From: an uncultured Alphaproteobacteria bacterium
Lineage (GTDB): Bacteria > Pseudomonadota > Alphaproteobacteria > HIMB59
Length of the DNA stretch: 64,000 bases
NCBI GenBank assembly: GCA_902521465.1
Contig: CABYRL010000001.1
Location: 372,001 to 436,000, forward strand
Direction: 5' to 3'
Made by a program: the position numbers and the translations under genes
Shown here: positions 9,079 through 18,789 of the stretch, in pieces
Layout: every line of letters begins with the position of its first letter
How positions within the stretch are numbered: position 1 is the stretch's first letter
The notes under the pieces: generated by a model
What the model was told of the DNA's origin: nothing
What the model saw: only the letters and a program-made list of their open reading frames with translations
Databases searched by the model: none

Positions 9079-10133
9079 TGACTAATCTATCCATAAAAAG
9101 AATTGATAGAGGTGATGGAAAAGAACTTATTTTATTTAGTCAAAATCCCATAAATTACAAAGTTTTTGAAGGCTTACCTCCAATCTCTGATAACAAAACT
9201 CATCTTAGGTACCACCCAACTCGCTCTGAATGGGTAGGATACTCAACATCAAGACAAAACAGAACCTTTTTACCTAATGCCCTTGAATGCCCGTTATGTC
9301 CAATGATAAATGATGAAGCACCGAGTGACATTCCTGTTGACCAATATGAAGTTGCCATCTTTACAAATCGTTTTAGCTCATTCAAATTAGTCGAGTCTGA
9401 TATACCTCATTTAGAAGTAGAAACTAATCAGGCAGTAGGAACTTGTGATGTAATCTCTTATAGTTCAAAACATAATGATGAGTTCTCTAAGTTACCTATC
9501 GAGAGAATTGAGCTAATTATTCAAGCACTATCTAACCGCACTGAGGAATTATATAATAATTCAAAAATTGAATTTGTTTTACCATTTGAAAACAAAGGAA
9601 AAGAAATTGGCGTAACTTTAGATCATCCTCATGGACAAATATATAGTTTTGGACATACTCCAGAATTTATTAAAAGGCAAGCTATAGTACAAAAATCAAA
9701 TCCTCTCGAAAAATATTTATCGAATATTCCTAAAGAATTAATTTTAAATAAAAATTCTTCTGCTATATCCTTTGTGCCTCGTTGGGCTAGATACCCCTTT
9801 GAAATTTGGATAGCACCTTACCGAAGGACATCTAATATTTTTGAACTTTCAGAAAATGAGCAAAAAGATCTTGCTGAACTTATGCTTGATGCCTCTAAAA
9901 GTTTGGACAAAGTATTTGATGATCCTATGCCGTATACTCTTGCATGGCAGCTATCTCCTAAAGGTTATGAGAATTCTTACCATTTTCATGTCTGCTTTCA
10001 ACCTATTCGCAGATCAAAAACGAAATTAAAATATTTAGCAGGTGTTGAGCAAATCGCAGGTTTTTTTTTAGTAGATCTTCCTCCAGAACGCTCAGCTAGT
10101 ATCTTGAAGGGTGAAGAACTTCCTGATGAATAG
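9075..10133 (+). CDS. galT: Galactose-1-phosphate uridylyltransferase
   Basis: Transfers UMP from UDP-glucose to galactose-1-phosphate (Leloir pathway). The active-site triad HPHGQ spans residues 184-188, with H186 as the expected nucleophile. C72-x-x-C75 in ECPLCPM is the usual zinc or iron site. FVPRWARYPFEIWIAPYRR and the late YHFHV motif are typical of GalT. The length of 352 aa is normal. The gene overlaps the melA stop (ATGA); the ATG at 9078 is an alternative start. Its end overlaps galK. Confidence 0.94.
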   Translation: MMTNLSIKRIDRGDGKELILFSQNPINYKVFEGLPPISDNKTHLRYHPTRSEWVGYSTSRQNRTFLPNALECPLCPMINDEAPSDIPVDQYEVAIFTNRFSSFKLVESDIPHLEVETNQAVGTCDVISYSSKHNDEFSKLPIERIELIIQALSNRTEELYNNSKIEFVLPFENKGKEIGVTLDHPHGQIYSFGHTPEFIKRQAIVQKSNPLEKYLSNIPKELILNKNSSAISFVPRWARYPFEIWIAPYRRTSNIFELSENEQKDLAELMLDASKSLDKVFDDPMPYTLAWQLSPKGYENSYHFHVCFQPIRRSKTKLKYLAGVEQIAGFFLVDLPPERSASILKGEELPDE

Positions 10134-11211
10134 TCAGTCTTTATTTAAACAGCACTTCAACTATTCTGCAGTATCATCATCAGAGGCACATGGAAGAGTA
10201 AATTTAATTGGCGAGCACACCGATTATAATAAAGGTTTCGTACTTCCAACATTAATTGAACAGAAAATCGAAGTAAGTCTTAGTCCTCGATTAGACTCTA
10301 AAATAGTTGGAATTTCTGAAGAATTTGGTGAAAAGACTGTATTATCTGACTCAAATACTGATGGTACTTGGATAGATTTTGTCAGAGGAGCTTTATATTA
10401 TATGGCAAAGGAAGGGCAACTAATTAAAGGTTTAGATATTGCGGTTGCCTCTAGTATTCCAACAGGATCTGGATTATCTTCTTCAGCCGCATTTGAAATA
10501 GCAATTTTGAGGGCCTTGTGCCAAATGGTTGGACATGAACTATCATCAACTAAAATAGCAAAAATAGGACAGCTGATAGAACATCATTTTATAGGAACCT
10601 TTTGTGGAATAATGGATCAAATGTCATCATCAAAATCTAAATTTGGAAAAGTATTATTCTTGGATTGTGAAAATTTGAATACTGAAATAATACCTATCTT
10701 TAAAGATTATACTTTCATAATTATTCATTCTGGAAGTACACGAAAACTTTCAGAAGGTTTGTATAATAAAAGAAAAAGAGAGACAGAAATAGCTAGTAAA
10801 TCTCTTAATATCCCGTCATTACGCCATGCAGAAATTTCTGATTTAAATATTATTAAAGATCCTAAAATTTTAAGAAGAGCTAGACATGTCATTACTGAAA
10901 ACGATAGAGTCCTAAAGGCTGTACAATTTTTAAAAGATAATAATGCGCAAGCATTTGGAAATTTAATGAACGAAAGTCATATTTCCATGGACAAAGATTA
11001 TGAAATATCTAGTCCTGAATTAAATCATATTGTTAAAACTGCTCAGTCATACGGTGCTTTAGGCGCAAGACTTACGGGAGCTGGATTTGGAGGTTGTGCT
11101 GTGGTTTTGTCGTCAAATACTCGAAGAGATGATATTATCAATAAAATATTAGAACATTGTCCTAAATCATATTTAGTTACCAATATAGGACAAAATATTA
11201 CACCTTGTTGA
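10126..11211 (+). CDS. galK: Galactokinase
   Basis: Phosphorylates galactose to galactose-1-phosphate. It is a GHMP kinase with the galactokinase signature GRVNLIGEHTDYNKG at residues 23-37 (D33 binds substrate), the phosphate-binding loop SSIPTGSGLSSSAA and the C-terminal LTGAGFGGCAVV. The frame is open from a GTG at 10111, but the ATG at 10126 gives the normal galactokinase N-terminus (MNSQSLFKQHF) and overlaps galT by only 8 bases, so it is preferred (361 aa). It forms one operon with melA and galT, and the lactonase-like gene starts 2 bases downstream. Confidence 0.94.
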   Translation: MNSQSLFKQHFNYSAVSSSEAHGRVNLIGEHTDYNKGFVLPTLIEQKIEVSLSPRLDSKIVGISEEFGEKTVLSDSNTDGTWIDFVRGALYYMAKEGQLIKGLDIAVASSIPTGSGLSSSAAFEIAILRALCQMVGHELSSTKIAKIGQLIEHHFIGTFCGIMDQMSSSKSKFGKVLFLDCENLNTEIIPIFKDYTFIIIHSGSTRKLSEGLYNKRKRETEIASKSLNIPSLRHAEISDLNIIKDPKILRRARHVITENDRVLKAVQFLKDNNAQAFGNLMNESHISMDKDYEISSPELNHIVKTAQSYGALGARLTGAGFGGCAVVLSSNTRRDDIINKILEHCPKSYLVTNIGQNITPC

Positions 11212-11212
11212 A

Positions 11213-12085
11213 ATGAATAAATTAAAAGTTACAACAATTCTTAAATGCAAAAATTTACTTGGCGAAAGTTGTTTTTGGGACCCAAGGTATAACTGCTTAG
11301 TTTGGACAGACATAGAAGCAAAGAAGGCATGGATGCTTGATGAAAACAATCAAAGCTTTGTATTTAATTTACCGGATAGGGCAGGGTTTATTCTTCCAAG
11401 GAAAAAAGAGGGATTTATTATTGGATTTCCCAACTTTATTGCTATCACTGATAAAAATTTTTCTTCATTTGAAAAAATATGCGAAGTTGAAATCACAAAT
11501 AATCAAACTCGAATTAATGATGCAAAAGTAGATCCTTATGGAGGCATAGTATTTGGTACATATAATGAAGATCCGGATAAAGCAAAAAGAAAGCCTATTG
11601 CTAATCTCTACAGAATTGCGCCAAATTTATCTTTAACAAAACTTTTGTCAAACATCACAGTCTCTAATGGAATAGCCTTTTCAGAAAACGAAAATATCAT
11701 GTATTTTGCTGATACTCCAACTGGTCGAATACAAAAATTTGAGTACACTAAAAATTTCAATAAGTTTTATGAATTAGAATCAAATATGATCTTCAAAAAT
11801 GTCGGTGAACCCGATGGAGCTACTGTAGATATTTATAATAATTATTGGTCAGCAAGAGTCAGAGGGAAATGTATTATTTGTATTGATACAAAAGATGATA
11901 AAATTATAGAAAAAATTTGTCTTCCAACCAATACTCCCACATGTGTAACTTTTGGTGGAGCTAATTTAAACAGTCTTTACATTACATCTTTAAGAGCAGA
12001 CCCTAATAGTGATAACGAAGATGGAAATCTTCATAAAATTGAAACTGGTACTCAAGGCCGTGCTCAACTTTTAACTGATATTTGA
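11213..12085 (+). CDS. SMP-30/gluconolactonase-family sugar lactonase
   Basis: A six-bladed beta-propeller of the SMP-30 family that hydrolyses sugar lactones in the cytoplasm (no signal peptide). The metal-binding residues can be followed: Glu in LGESCFWDP near residue 18, Asn in RINDAKVDP, Asn in VSNGIAFS and Asp in GEPDGATVD. The length of 290 aa is typical. It is last in the melA-galT-galK series, so galactono-lactone, or the lactone made by the sugar dehydrogenase at 2153, is a sensible substrate. That would be an oxidative side route beside the Leloir pathway, and is inferred. It converges with the dehydrogenase on the other strand, two bases apart. Confidence 0.85.
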   Translation: MNKLKVTTILKCKNLLGESCFWDPRYNCLVWTDIEAKKAWMLDENNQSFVFNLPDRAGFILPRKKEGFIIGFPNFIAITDKNFSSFEKICEVEITNNQTRINDAKVDPYGGIVFGTYNEDPDKAKRKPIANLYRIAPNLSLTKLLSNITVSNGIAFSENENIMYFADTPTGRIQKFEYTKNFNKFYELESNMIFKNVGEPDGATVDIYNNYWSARVRGKCIICIDTKDDKIIEKICLPTNTPTCVTFGGANLNSLYITSLRADPNSDNEDGNLHKIETGTQGRAQLLTDI

Positions 12086-12087
12086 TT

Positions 12088-13050
12088 TTAAAGAAATTTC
12101 TTATTAACTAAATTTTCCATATTTAATTTGGTCATATTTTTTAAATAGTAGAATATATTTTGTGATGCCTCTAGAGACATTCTCTCCCTGCATTCCAAAG
12201 TTAATGCAGCGTTATGTGGCGTTAATAAAATATTATCTAACTTAAAAAAAGGATGATTCGACTCTGGAGGTTCAGAGACAAAAACATCCATTCCTGCACC
12301 TAAGATTTTTTTTGAGCTAAGGGCTTGATGTAAATCATTTTCATTTACTATCCCACCCCTAGATGTATTTACTAGAATTGCTTTTTTTTTCATAAGATTA
12401 AATTCTGTTTTTGATATAAAATTTTTCGTTTCTTCATTTAATGGTAAATGTATGCTAACAAAATCGGCTAGCACTAAACCATCATTTTTTTCTATGGGTA
12501 TACAGCCACTCTTTTTTATTAAATCACTATTTATAAATGGATCATAAACATATACTTCCATATCAAAACCGAGACATCTCTTTGCAACTTCTTTTCCTAT
12601 TCTTCCAAAACCAGCTATAAGTAATTTTTTTTTATATAATTCAAAAAATTTTGGCAGTTCAGATCTTTGAGTAAAATTCCCACTTTTCACTAATTTATCA
12701 GATAGAGATAAATTTTTCGTTAAATACAAAAAGAACGACATTACATGCTCAGCAACACTTACTGCATTAGATGTTGATGTAATACAAAGAGCAATTTTTT
12801 TCCTATTTAAATAATCTAAATCAACATTGTCATATCCAACACCATGTCTTGAAATAATTTTTAAATTTTTACAATGTTCTAAAATATCCTCATCTAGCCT
12901 TGATGTTCTTAGTAGGACTGCATCAACAAACTTTAATTCCTCTTGTAGGTTATGATTGTTAAAATTTGTTACCTCGACTATTTCTAGCTCATTTTCTTTT
13001 AAAAATTCTAACCCTTTTGGATGAACTGTTCCTAATATTGCAATTTTCAT
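12088..13050 (-). CDS. D-isomer-specific 2-hydroxyacid dehydrogenase
   Basis: NAD-dependent dehydrogenase of the SerA / hydroxypyruvate reductase family, 320 aa. It shows ISRHGVGYDNVD (substrate loop with Arg), the dinucleotide motif GFGRIGKEVAKR, SIHLPLNEETKN, LVNTSRGGIVNE and the catalytic-His region TPHNAALT. The exact 2-ketoacid cannot be told; 3-phosphoglycerate, glyoxylate or hydroxypyruvate are the usual choices. It is divergent from iolD across a 113-base spacer and sits inside the sugar locus, so it may reduce or oxidise a breakdown product of the same sugars. It is not the SerA form with a C-terminal ACT domain, because it ends right after the catalytic domain. Confidence 0.85.
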   Translation of the reverse strand: MKIAILGTVHPKGLEFLKENELEIVEVTNFNNHNLQEELKFVDAVLLRTSRLDEDILEHCKNLKIISRHGVGYDNVDLDYLNRKKIALCITSTSNAVSVAEHVMSFFLYLTKNLSLSDKLVKSGNFTQRSELPKFFELYKKKLLIAGFGRIGKEVAKRCLGFDMEVYVYDPFINSDLIKKSGCIPIEKNDGLVLADFVSIHLPLNEETKNFISKTEFNLMKKKAILVNTSRGGIVNENDLHQALSSKKILGAGMDVFVSEPPESNHPFFKLDNILLTPHNAALTLECRERMSLEASQNIFYYLKNMTKLNMENLVNKKFL

Positions 13051-13163
13051 TTTATTCTCTGATTAAAAGTTATGTCAAAAAAGTGTCAATTTTAAAAGGT
13101 TTTTCATTCAAATTATTTTTCTATCATGTAAGATCTATAATAGGTTTAGTTTTTGGAGGAATA

Positions 13164-15008
13164 ATGAAAACCATCAAATTGTCTTGTGCACATGCACTCT
13201 TTAAATATTTAATTGCACAAAAAACTATTATTGATGGTAAAAAACTACCATTATTTCCTGGAGCATTTGCAATTTATGGTCATGGTAATGTGGCTTGTCT
13301 AGGTCAAGCAATGGAAGAATTTCAGTCTGATCTACCAGGTTACAGAGGACATCATGAACAAAGCATGGCATTGACTGGTATTGGCTATGCACGGGCTATG
13401 AGAAGAAAGCAAATTTTTATTGCAACCTCATCTGTTGGTCCTGGAGCTACAAATATGGTTACAGCGGCAGCAGTAGCTATGAGTAATCGCCTTCCAATCT
13501 TACTTCTTCCAGGAGATACATTTGCAAGCCGTTTTCCTGATCCTGTATTACAGCAAGTTGAAAATTTCAACTCTCCTATAGAAACTGCAAATGATACCTT
13601 TAAGTCTGTGTCCAAATATTTTGATAGGATTACCAGACCAGAGCAAATTCTTGCATCTCTTCCTCAAGCAATTCAAGTGATGCTTGACCCATCAGATTGT
13701 GGTCCTGCTACTATTGCTATGTCTCAAGATGTTCAAGGGGAGTCTTTTGATTATCCTGAGGTTTTTTTTGAAGAAAAAATCCATCAGTTAAGAAGAGTTT
13801 ACCCTGATCCAAATCAAATTAAAGAAGCAGCTGATAAATTAAAAAATTCAAAACAACCTATAATAATTTCAGGGGGTGGTGTTCTATATTCTGAGGCAGA
13901 ACAAACACTTTCTAATTTTGCAAAAAAACACAATATCCCCGTAACTTCAACTGTGATGGGAATTGGATGTATGACCAAAGATGATCCTTATTACATTAGT
14001 GCTATTGGCGCTCTAGGAGAGGGTTCCTCCAACAATTTATCTAAAGACACTGATTTAGCTCTAGCCGTAGGTACAAAACTTGCAGATTTCACAACAGGTT
14101 CATGGGCAAATTTCGAAAATCCTAATTTTAAATTAATCTCAGTTAATACAGCCCGCTATGATACCACTAAGCATTTAGCGACGCCTGTTATTAGTGATGC
14201 AAAAGTGGGATTGCTACAAATATCGGAAGCTCTTGGTGATTGGAGGGCCCCTGATACTTGGTATCAAAGAGCAATTAAAGAGAGAGATAGATGGGAAGCA
14301 TACGTTGCAAAACAAAGTGGCCCTACAAATCAAGAAGAGCCATCTTACGCTCATGCAGTTGGTGCAATTTATAGAAATTCAGATCCAAGTGATATCGTTG
14401 TAACAGCTGCCGGAGGCCTTGTAGGAGAGGTCGTTCAAGTTTGGAAGCCAAAAGAACTTAACACCTTTGAGACTGAATGGGGTTTTAGCTGTATGGGATA
14501 TGAAATATCAGGAGCACTAGGAATTAAAATGGCTAAACCCCATCAAGATGTCGTTGTATTTGTTGGAGACGGTTCTTATCTTCTTAATAATAGTGATATA
14601 TATAGTTCGGTTCTCTATGATCAAAAATTAATTATTATTATTTGTGATAATGGCGGACATATGGTTATCAATCGTCTTCAATTAGCTAAAGGAGGTAAGG
14701 AATACATTTGTAATCTTCGTGCTGCAAGAGCTACCAATCTTAAATTCGTAGATTTTGAAAACCACGCTAAAAGCATGGGAGCGAATGCTGAGACAGTAAG
14801 TTCAACCTCAGAGTTAGAAGCTGCTTTCAAAAGAGCTAAAGAGTCTGATAAAACATATGTCATAGCTATAAAAACTCATGGCTATGAATGGTTAGATGGG
14901 ACAGCTTTTTGGGAAAGCCCAACACTTCAAGATCCTATAACTGAAGAAAACAAAAAAGCGTTAGATGACTTCGAAACGGGAAAGAGTAAACAACGTAAAG
15001 GCGTTTAA
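13164..15008 (+). CDS. iolD: IolD-type thiamine-diphosphate enzyme (trihydroxycyclohexanedione hydrolase)
   Basis: ThDP-dependent enzyme of the acetolactate-synthase fold. IolD opens the six-membered ring of 3D-(3,5/4)-trihydroxycyclohexane-1,2-dione in myo-inositol breakdown. IolD hallmarks are YGHGNVACLGQA near residue 40, TSSVGPGATNMV, DTFASRFPDPVLQQ, ITRPEQ, and ETEWGFSCMGYEISGALG before the ThDP motif GDGSYLLNNSD. The frame is open from 12966, but the ATG at 13164 has GGAGG four bases upstream and gives the family N-terminus (614 aa; family about 620-640). No other iol gene is visible in the window, so the substrate here may differ. The SDR gene starts 2 bases after its stop. Confidence 0.88.
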   Translation: MKTIKLSCAHALFKYLIAQKTIIDGKKLPLFPGAFAIYGHGNVACLGQAMEEFQSDLPGYRGHHEQSMALTGIGYARAMRRKQIFIATSSVGPGATNMVTAAAVAMSNRLPILLLPGDTFASRFPDPVLQQVENFNSPIETANDTFKSVSKYFDRITRPEQILASLPQAIQVMLDPSDCGPATIAMSQDVQGESFDYPEVFFEEKIHQLRRVYPDPNQIKEAADKLKNSKQPIIISGGGVLYSEAEQTLSNFAKKHNIPVTSTVMGIGCMTKDDPYYISAIGALGEGSSNNLSKDTDLALAVGTKLADFTTGSWANFENPNFKLISVNTARYDTTKHLATPVISDAKVGLLQISEALGDWRAPDTWYQRAIKERDRWEAYVAKQSGPTNQEEPSYAHAVGAIYRNSDPSDIVVTAAGGLVGEVVQVWKPKELNTFETEWGFSCMGYEISGALGIKMAKPHQDVVVFVGDGSYLLNNSDIYSSVLYDQKLIIIICDNGGHMVINRLQLAKGGKEYICNLRAARATNLKFVDFENHAKSMGANAETVSSTSELEAAFKRAKESDKTYVIAIKTHGYEWLDGTAFWESPTLQDPITEENKKALDDFETGKSKQRKGV

Positions 15009-15010
15009 TC

Positions 15011-15742
15011 TTGATTTCCAAAAAAAAAATTGTCCTGATAACCGGGGCTGAATCTGGTATTGGAAAAAGTACATCCAAAATATTTGCCAGTAATGGTTAT
15101 ATAGTACTTGGAACTTCACTCAAAAAAATTAACTACAAAATTAAAGACATTGAATACTTTAATATAGATATAACCAATAATTCTCATTGGAAAAGTTTAT
15201 CCAACACTATCAAAAAAAAGTACGGAAAAATAGACGTTTTAGTTAATAGTGCTGGTGTAAGACTAAGTGGTAATTTAGAGACAACCTCGATGAGTGAATG
15301 GACTTATCACTTTAATAACAATGTGACTGGCACTTTTTTAGCATGCAAATATGCATTACCATTGCTCAAAAAAAGTAAGAAATCTTCCATTGTAAATTTA
15401 GCTTCAATAAATAGCATTAGAGGAGCAAAAAATATGTTGGCTTATGCAACATCAAAAAGTGCGATAATATCTTTTACGGCATCTTTGGCTTTGGACTTGT
15501 CTAATTTCAATATTAGAGTTAATGCTGTCGCTCCAGGTGCTATTGATACTCCAATGCTAGCTTCTTTTAAAAAGGATTTAACAAAAAAGGAATTTGAAAA
15601 AAGGATGCGAGAAAATCATCCTATTGGAAGGATTGGAAAACCAGCAGAAGTGGCAAGTGTAATTTATTTTCTAGCAAGTGATGCTTCAACTTTCATGACA
15701 GGATTGACCATCCCTGTAGATGGTGGAAGAAGCATAAGATAA
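15011..15742 (+). CDS. Short-chain dehydrogenase/reductase (SDR)
   Basis: Classical SDR of 243 aa that would use NAD(P) to oxidise or reduce a polyol or sugar derivative. The coenzyme motif TGAESGIGK is at about residues 11-19. The structural NSAG motif is in LVNSAGVR, the catalytic Ser is in NLASINS and the Tyr-x-x-x-Lys in YATSKSA. The C-terminal FMTGLTIPVDGG is typical. Translation begins at TTG two bases after the iolD stop, so the two enzymes are probably coupled and work on one pathway. The substrate is not visible from the sequence. Confidence 0.88.
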   Translation: MISKKKIVLITGAESGIGKSTSKIFASNGYIVLGTSLKKINYKIKDIEYFNIDITNNSHWKSLSNTIKKKYGKIDVLVNSAGVRLSGNLETTSMSEWTYHFNNNVTGTFLACKYALPLLKKSKKSSIVNLASINSIRGAKNMLAYATSKSAIISFTASLALDLSNFNIRVNAVAPGAIDTPMLASFKKDLTKKEFEKRMRENHPIGRIGKPAEVASVIYFLASDASTFMTGLTIPVDGGRSIR

Positions 15743-15745
15743 TTT

Positions 15746-17695
15746 TTATTTATTAATTTTTAAAATAGTTACATCCGCTTGTTTCATATTTTTTGATCCC
15801 AAGAGAATTTCGCCTTGAAAAGCGTCAGGTATAGCAACATTCTTTTTTCCATAATTAGTAAAAAATAATAGATCACCTCTTTGCCTTACTCTTAAATATT
15901 CTGGAAGTGTAATTGGATTTAAACCAGCTATAGTCATTTGTTCTTTCATTATTGAGCTTAACAAGGTTTCATCTGGCCATCCGCACAAATAACTTCCTTG
16001 ATTCCCGCTAGTGATAACAGGAAAGCCATCTTCTGATTTACCTTCAGATACGCCTAAGCTGTCTCCTTGTTCTCTCCATACGTGTAACTCTCCCTTACAG
16101 CCTTTCCATTCTACTTCAACAGGAAGTTTATAGGGAAGGGCATCTACTCTTTTAACTTTATAACCAAGTCCCTCTAAGCTTAAGTTTTCCGGAATTTGAA
16201 AATTTCTATTTTTTATCCCTGTTCTTGGACCAGCTAAAATTTTTGCTCCAGAAGAAACCATTTTTTTAAAAATGTCAGTTTCAAGGTGTACAAAAGAGGG
16301 AACAATAATTAGCTTATAACCAGCAAAATCTGCTTTTTTTCCAACAATATCCAAAGAGCCACCATTAACTCTGACTGATTTATAAAAATCGATCATCAGG
16401 CGTGTGTAGTGGAAATCTTCTGTTTGTGCATCCAACTCAGTTATCCAACAGGCTTCATAATCATGCAATAAAGCAATTTCAGATTTTTGTGTTTCTGGTA
16501 AATTGAACATTTGTATCTCATTACTTACTTGCATGGCCTCGTGACTACCGTTTGCTGGTGTATTATCACGGTACATTAGTCCTGCATGCATTTGTTCTTG
16601 TGCAAATGGAGCTTGTCTCCAACGAAAATAACTTACAACCTCAGCGTCATGAGCAAATGCCTCCCAAGTCCACATCCTTACAGCACCAGCTAAAGGAATA
16701 GGATTATATCTTGCCCAATTAACTGGACCAGGTTGTTGTTCCATTATCCAAAGACGACCCATTCCTCGATAAAGGTCATGATGGTATGATTGAAAATCAG
16801 GATCGCCAATATTGTAACAGTCTTCAAGAAGTTTTTTATCTTCTCTAGCGATTGTTTGCATATTTTGAAGAAAACCTAAAGGATAGCTGTCCCAAGCAGC
16901 AATATTTAAATCTTCACATATTTCACGATGATCAAATTCTGTAAAGTGACCCATAAAGTTATGGCTAACGGGCCTTCCGGGAGAGTAATCATTTAATATT
17001 TTCACTTGTTGATAATTAAAATTTTTTACCTGATCAGAGCTAAACTTTCGGAAATCAAAATTATGAGATGGATTTGCCTCAGTAACTGTTAAGTTAGGAA
17101 GTTCGATTTCTTCAAAAGAGCGATACTCCATAGACCAGAAAACATTTCCCCAAGATTTATTTAAATCATCTATGTTTTGATATTTTTTTTTCAGCCAAAT
17201 TCTAAACTCTTGTAAGGCTGACAAACACCAAGAGTATGTAGTTTCATGGCAACCAAACTCATTATCCGTTTGCCATGCTTTCACAAAATTATTTTGTCCG
17301 TATCTCTCTGCTATAGCTTTAGTTATGCGCTGACTTTCTTGTTGATAACCAATATGAGAAAAGGAATAGTGTCTTCGAGATCCAAATTTTCTAGCCTGAC
17401 CATTTTCATCTATAGCAACCATGTCAGGCATCTGGTCAACCAACCATTTAGGAGGAGTGGCTGTTGGAGTGCACATTACAATCTTCAAACCATGTTTTCC
17501 CAATATATTCACAATCTTATCCAGCCAATTCCACTCAAAAACACCAGAACTTGGCTCGATACGAGACCAAGCAAATTCAGCAATTCTTACCCAAGTGATA
17601 CCATTTTTGCGCATATTCTTAGCATCAGTTATCCACATTTTTTCAGGCCAATGCTCTGGGTAATAACATACCCCCAATTCGGGACTCTTAGACAT
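15746..17695 (-). CDS. GH42 beta-galactosidase
   Basis: Retaining beta-galactosidase of glycoside hydrolase family 42, 649 aa, with no signal peptide, so it acts on imported galactosides. LGVCYYPEHWPE near the N-terminus, WVRIAEFAWSRIEP and TPTATPPKWL are family signatures. The acid/base is E146 in QTDNEFGCH and the nucleophile is E319 in MEQQPGPVNW. The barrel is followed by the trimerisation domain (from about residue 390, including ALLHDYEACW) and a C-terminal beta domain. It lies 2 bases downstream of an ABC ATPase gene on the same strand, at the end of the long operon that begins with the AglE-like binding protein. Confidence 0.93.
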   Translation of the reverse strand: MSKSPELGVCYYPEHWPEKMWITDAKNMRKNGITWVRIAEFAWSRIEPSSGVFEWNWLDKIVNILGKHGLKIVMCTPTATPPKWLVDQMPDMVAIDENGQARKFGSRRHYSFSHIGYQQESQRITKAIAERYGQNNFVKAWQTDNEFGCHETTYSWCLSALQEFRIWLKKKYQNIDDLNKSWGNVFWSMEYRSFEEIELPNLTVTEANPSHNFDFRKFSSDQVKNFNYQQVKILNDYSPGRPVSHNFMGHFTEFDHREICEDLNIAAWDSYPLGFLQNMQTIAREDKKLLEDCYNIGDPDFQSYHHDLYRGMGRLWIMEQQPGPVNWARYNPIPLAGAVRMWTWEAFAHDAEVVSYFRWRQAPFAQEQMHAGLMYRDNTPANGSHEAMQVSNEIQMFNLPETQKSEIALLHDYEACWITELDAQTEDFHYTRLMIDFYKSVRVNGGSLDIVGKKADFAGYKLIIVPSFVHLETDIFKKMVSSGAKILAGPRTGIKNRNFQIPENLSLEGLGYKVKRVDALPYKLPVEVEWKGCKGELHVWREQGDSLGVSEGKSEDGFPVITSGNQGSYLCGWPDETLLSSIMKEQMTIAGLNPITLPEYLRVRQRGDLLFFTNYGKKNVAIPDAFQGEILLGSKNMKQADVTILKINK

Positions 17696-17697
17696 CT

Positions 17698-18729
17698 TTA
17701 GTCGATTGAAACACCAGAGGAGTTAAAAAAATGCTGGTGATTGTGATGCCATTCTAAACGAATATTTTCATTAATTTTAATTTTACTATTTACATCAAGT
17801 TTAGCTACGATCTCATCATTCTTATTTAAGTTTATATAACATAATAAGTGCTCGCCTAAATTTTCTATATGTCTAACGGTTCCTTTGAGCTTACAAGAGT
17901 CATCACTTGACAAACTAAGATGCTCAGGTCTAATTCCTAATTTGGTAGTCTCACTTGGAGCTTTTAAATTAATCAAATTTAACTTATGTCCATCTTTTAA
18001 ATCAATAATATTCATTTTCGGAGAGCCAATAAACTCAGCCACAAATTGATTTCTTGGAGAATTGTAAAGTTCAATAGGAGTGCCAACTTGTTCAATAATA
18101 CCCTGATTGATAACAACAATTCTATCTGCTAGGGTCATCGCTTCAACTTGGTCATGTGTTACATAAACCATAGTTGCAGTTAATTGATTATGAAGTTTAG
18201 CTATTTCTATTCTCGTTTGAACGCGAAGCGCTGCATCTAAATTAGATAAGGGCTCATCAAATAAAAATACTTTTGGATTTCTAACTATAGCTCTTCCAAT
18301 AGCAACACGTTGTCTTTGCCCACCAGATAATTGTTTAGGTAGTCTTTCAAATAAACTTTCAATTTGCAAAATTTTTGCTGCCTCTAAAACTCTACTTTTG
18401 ATTTCATCAATAGGAGTTTTAGCTTGTTTTAATGCAAATGACATATTATCAAAAACTGTCATGTGAGGGTACAATGCATATGATTGAAAAACCATCGCAA
18501 CACCCCTTTCTGCTGCAATAATTTTATTTACCACCTCTCCGCCTATAGATATTTCTCCTTCTGTTATATCTTCTAGTCCGGCTATCATTCTAAGGAGTGT
18601 AGACTTACCACAACCAGATGGTCCAACAAAAACAATGAACTCACCAGAGTTGATATTAAGGTCTACACCATGTATCACTTCAGTTTTATCATAAGTTTTT
18701 TTTACACTTTTAAGGTTTAAATTAGCCAT
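17698..18729 (-). CDS. ABC sugar transporter ATPase (MsmX/UgpC type)
   Basis: Energises a carbohydrate ABC importer. Walker A GPSGCGKST is at about residues 36-44, followed by the Q-loop (VFQSYALYPHMT), the signature LSGGQRQRVAIGRA, Walker B/D-loop FLFDEPLSNLDA and the switch His in VTHDQVEAMTLADR. A C-terminal TOBE-type regulatory domain occupies the last ~110 residues (LGIRPEHLSLS). The length is 343 aa. It is a paralogue of the ATPase at 20105-21181. Because the ABC system at 4.7-7.7 kb lacks its own ATPase, one of the two paralogues probably serves it. Confidence 0.92.
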   Translation of the reverse strand: MANLNLKSVKKTYDKTEVIHGVDLNINSGEFIVFVGPSGCGKSTLLRMIAGLEDITEGEISIGGEVVNKIIAAERGVAMVFQSYALYPHMTVFDNMSFALKQAKTPIDEIKSRVLEAAKILQIESLFERLPKQLSGGQRQRVAIGRAIVRNPKVFLFDEPLSNLDAALRVQTRIEIAKLHNQLTATMVYVTHDQVEAMTLADRIVVINQGIIEQVGTPIELYNSPRNQFVAEFIGSPKMNIIDLKDGHKLNLINLKAPSETTKLGIRPEHLSLSSDDSCKLKGTVRHIENLGEHLLCYINLNKNDEIVAKLDVNSKIKINENIRLEWHHNHQHFFNSSGVSID

Positions 18730-18789
18730 AATACCCTGAAAACTTTAGCATTTTTTGTATAAATATACATCAGTGACTATAATTTTAAT

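Noticed and set aside
12091-12102. AAGAAATTTCTT palindrome between convergent genes
   Set aside because: It has no loop, no T-run, and lies in the last codons of the dehydrogenase gene, so a terminator call is not supported.
12966-13163. N-terminal extension of the iolD frame
   Set aside because: It overlaps the divergent dehydrogenase start and lacks similarity to IolD; the ATG at 13164 has a good ribosome-binding site and the family N-terminus.
17246-17701. Forward-strand open frames of 80-151 codons opposite the GH42 gene
   Set aside because: They are shadows of a clear family 42 gene with catalytic residues.
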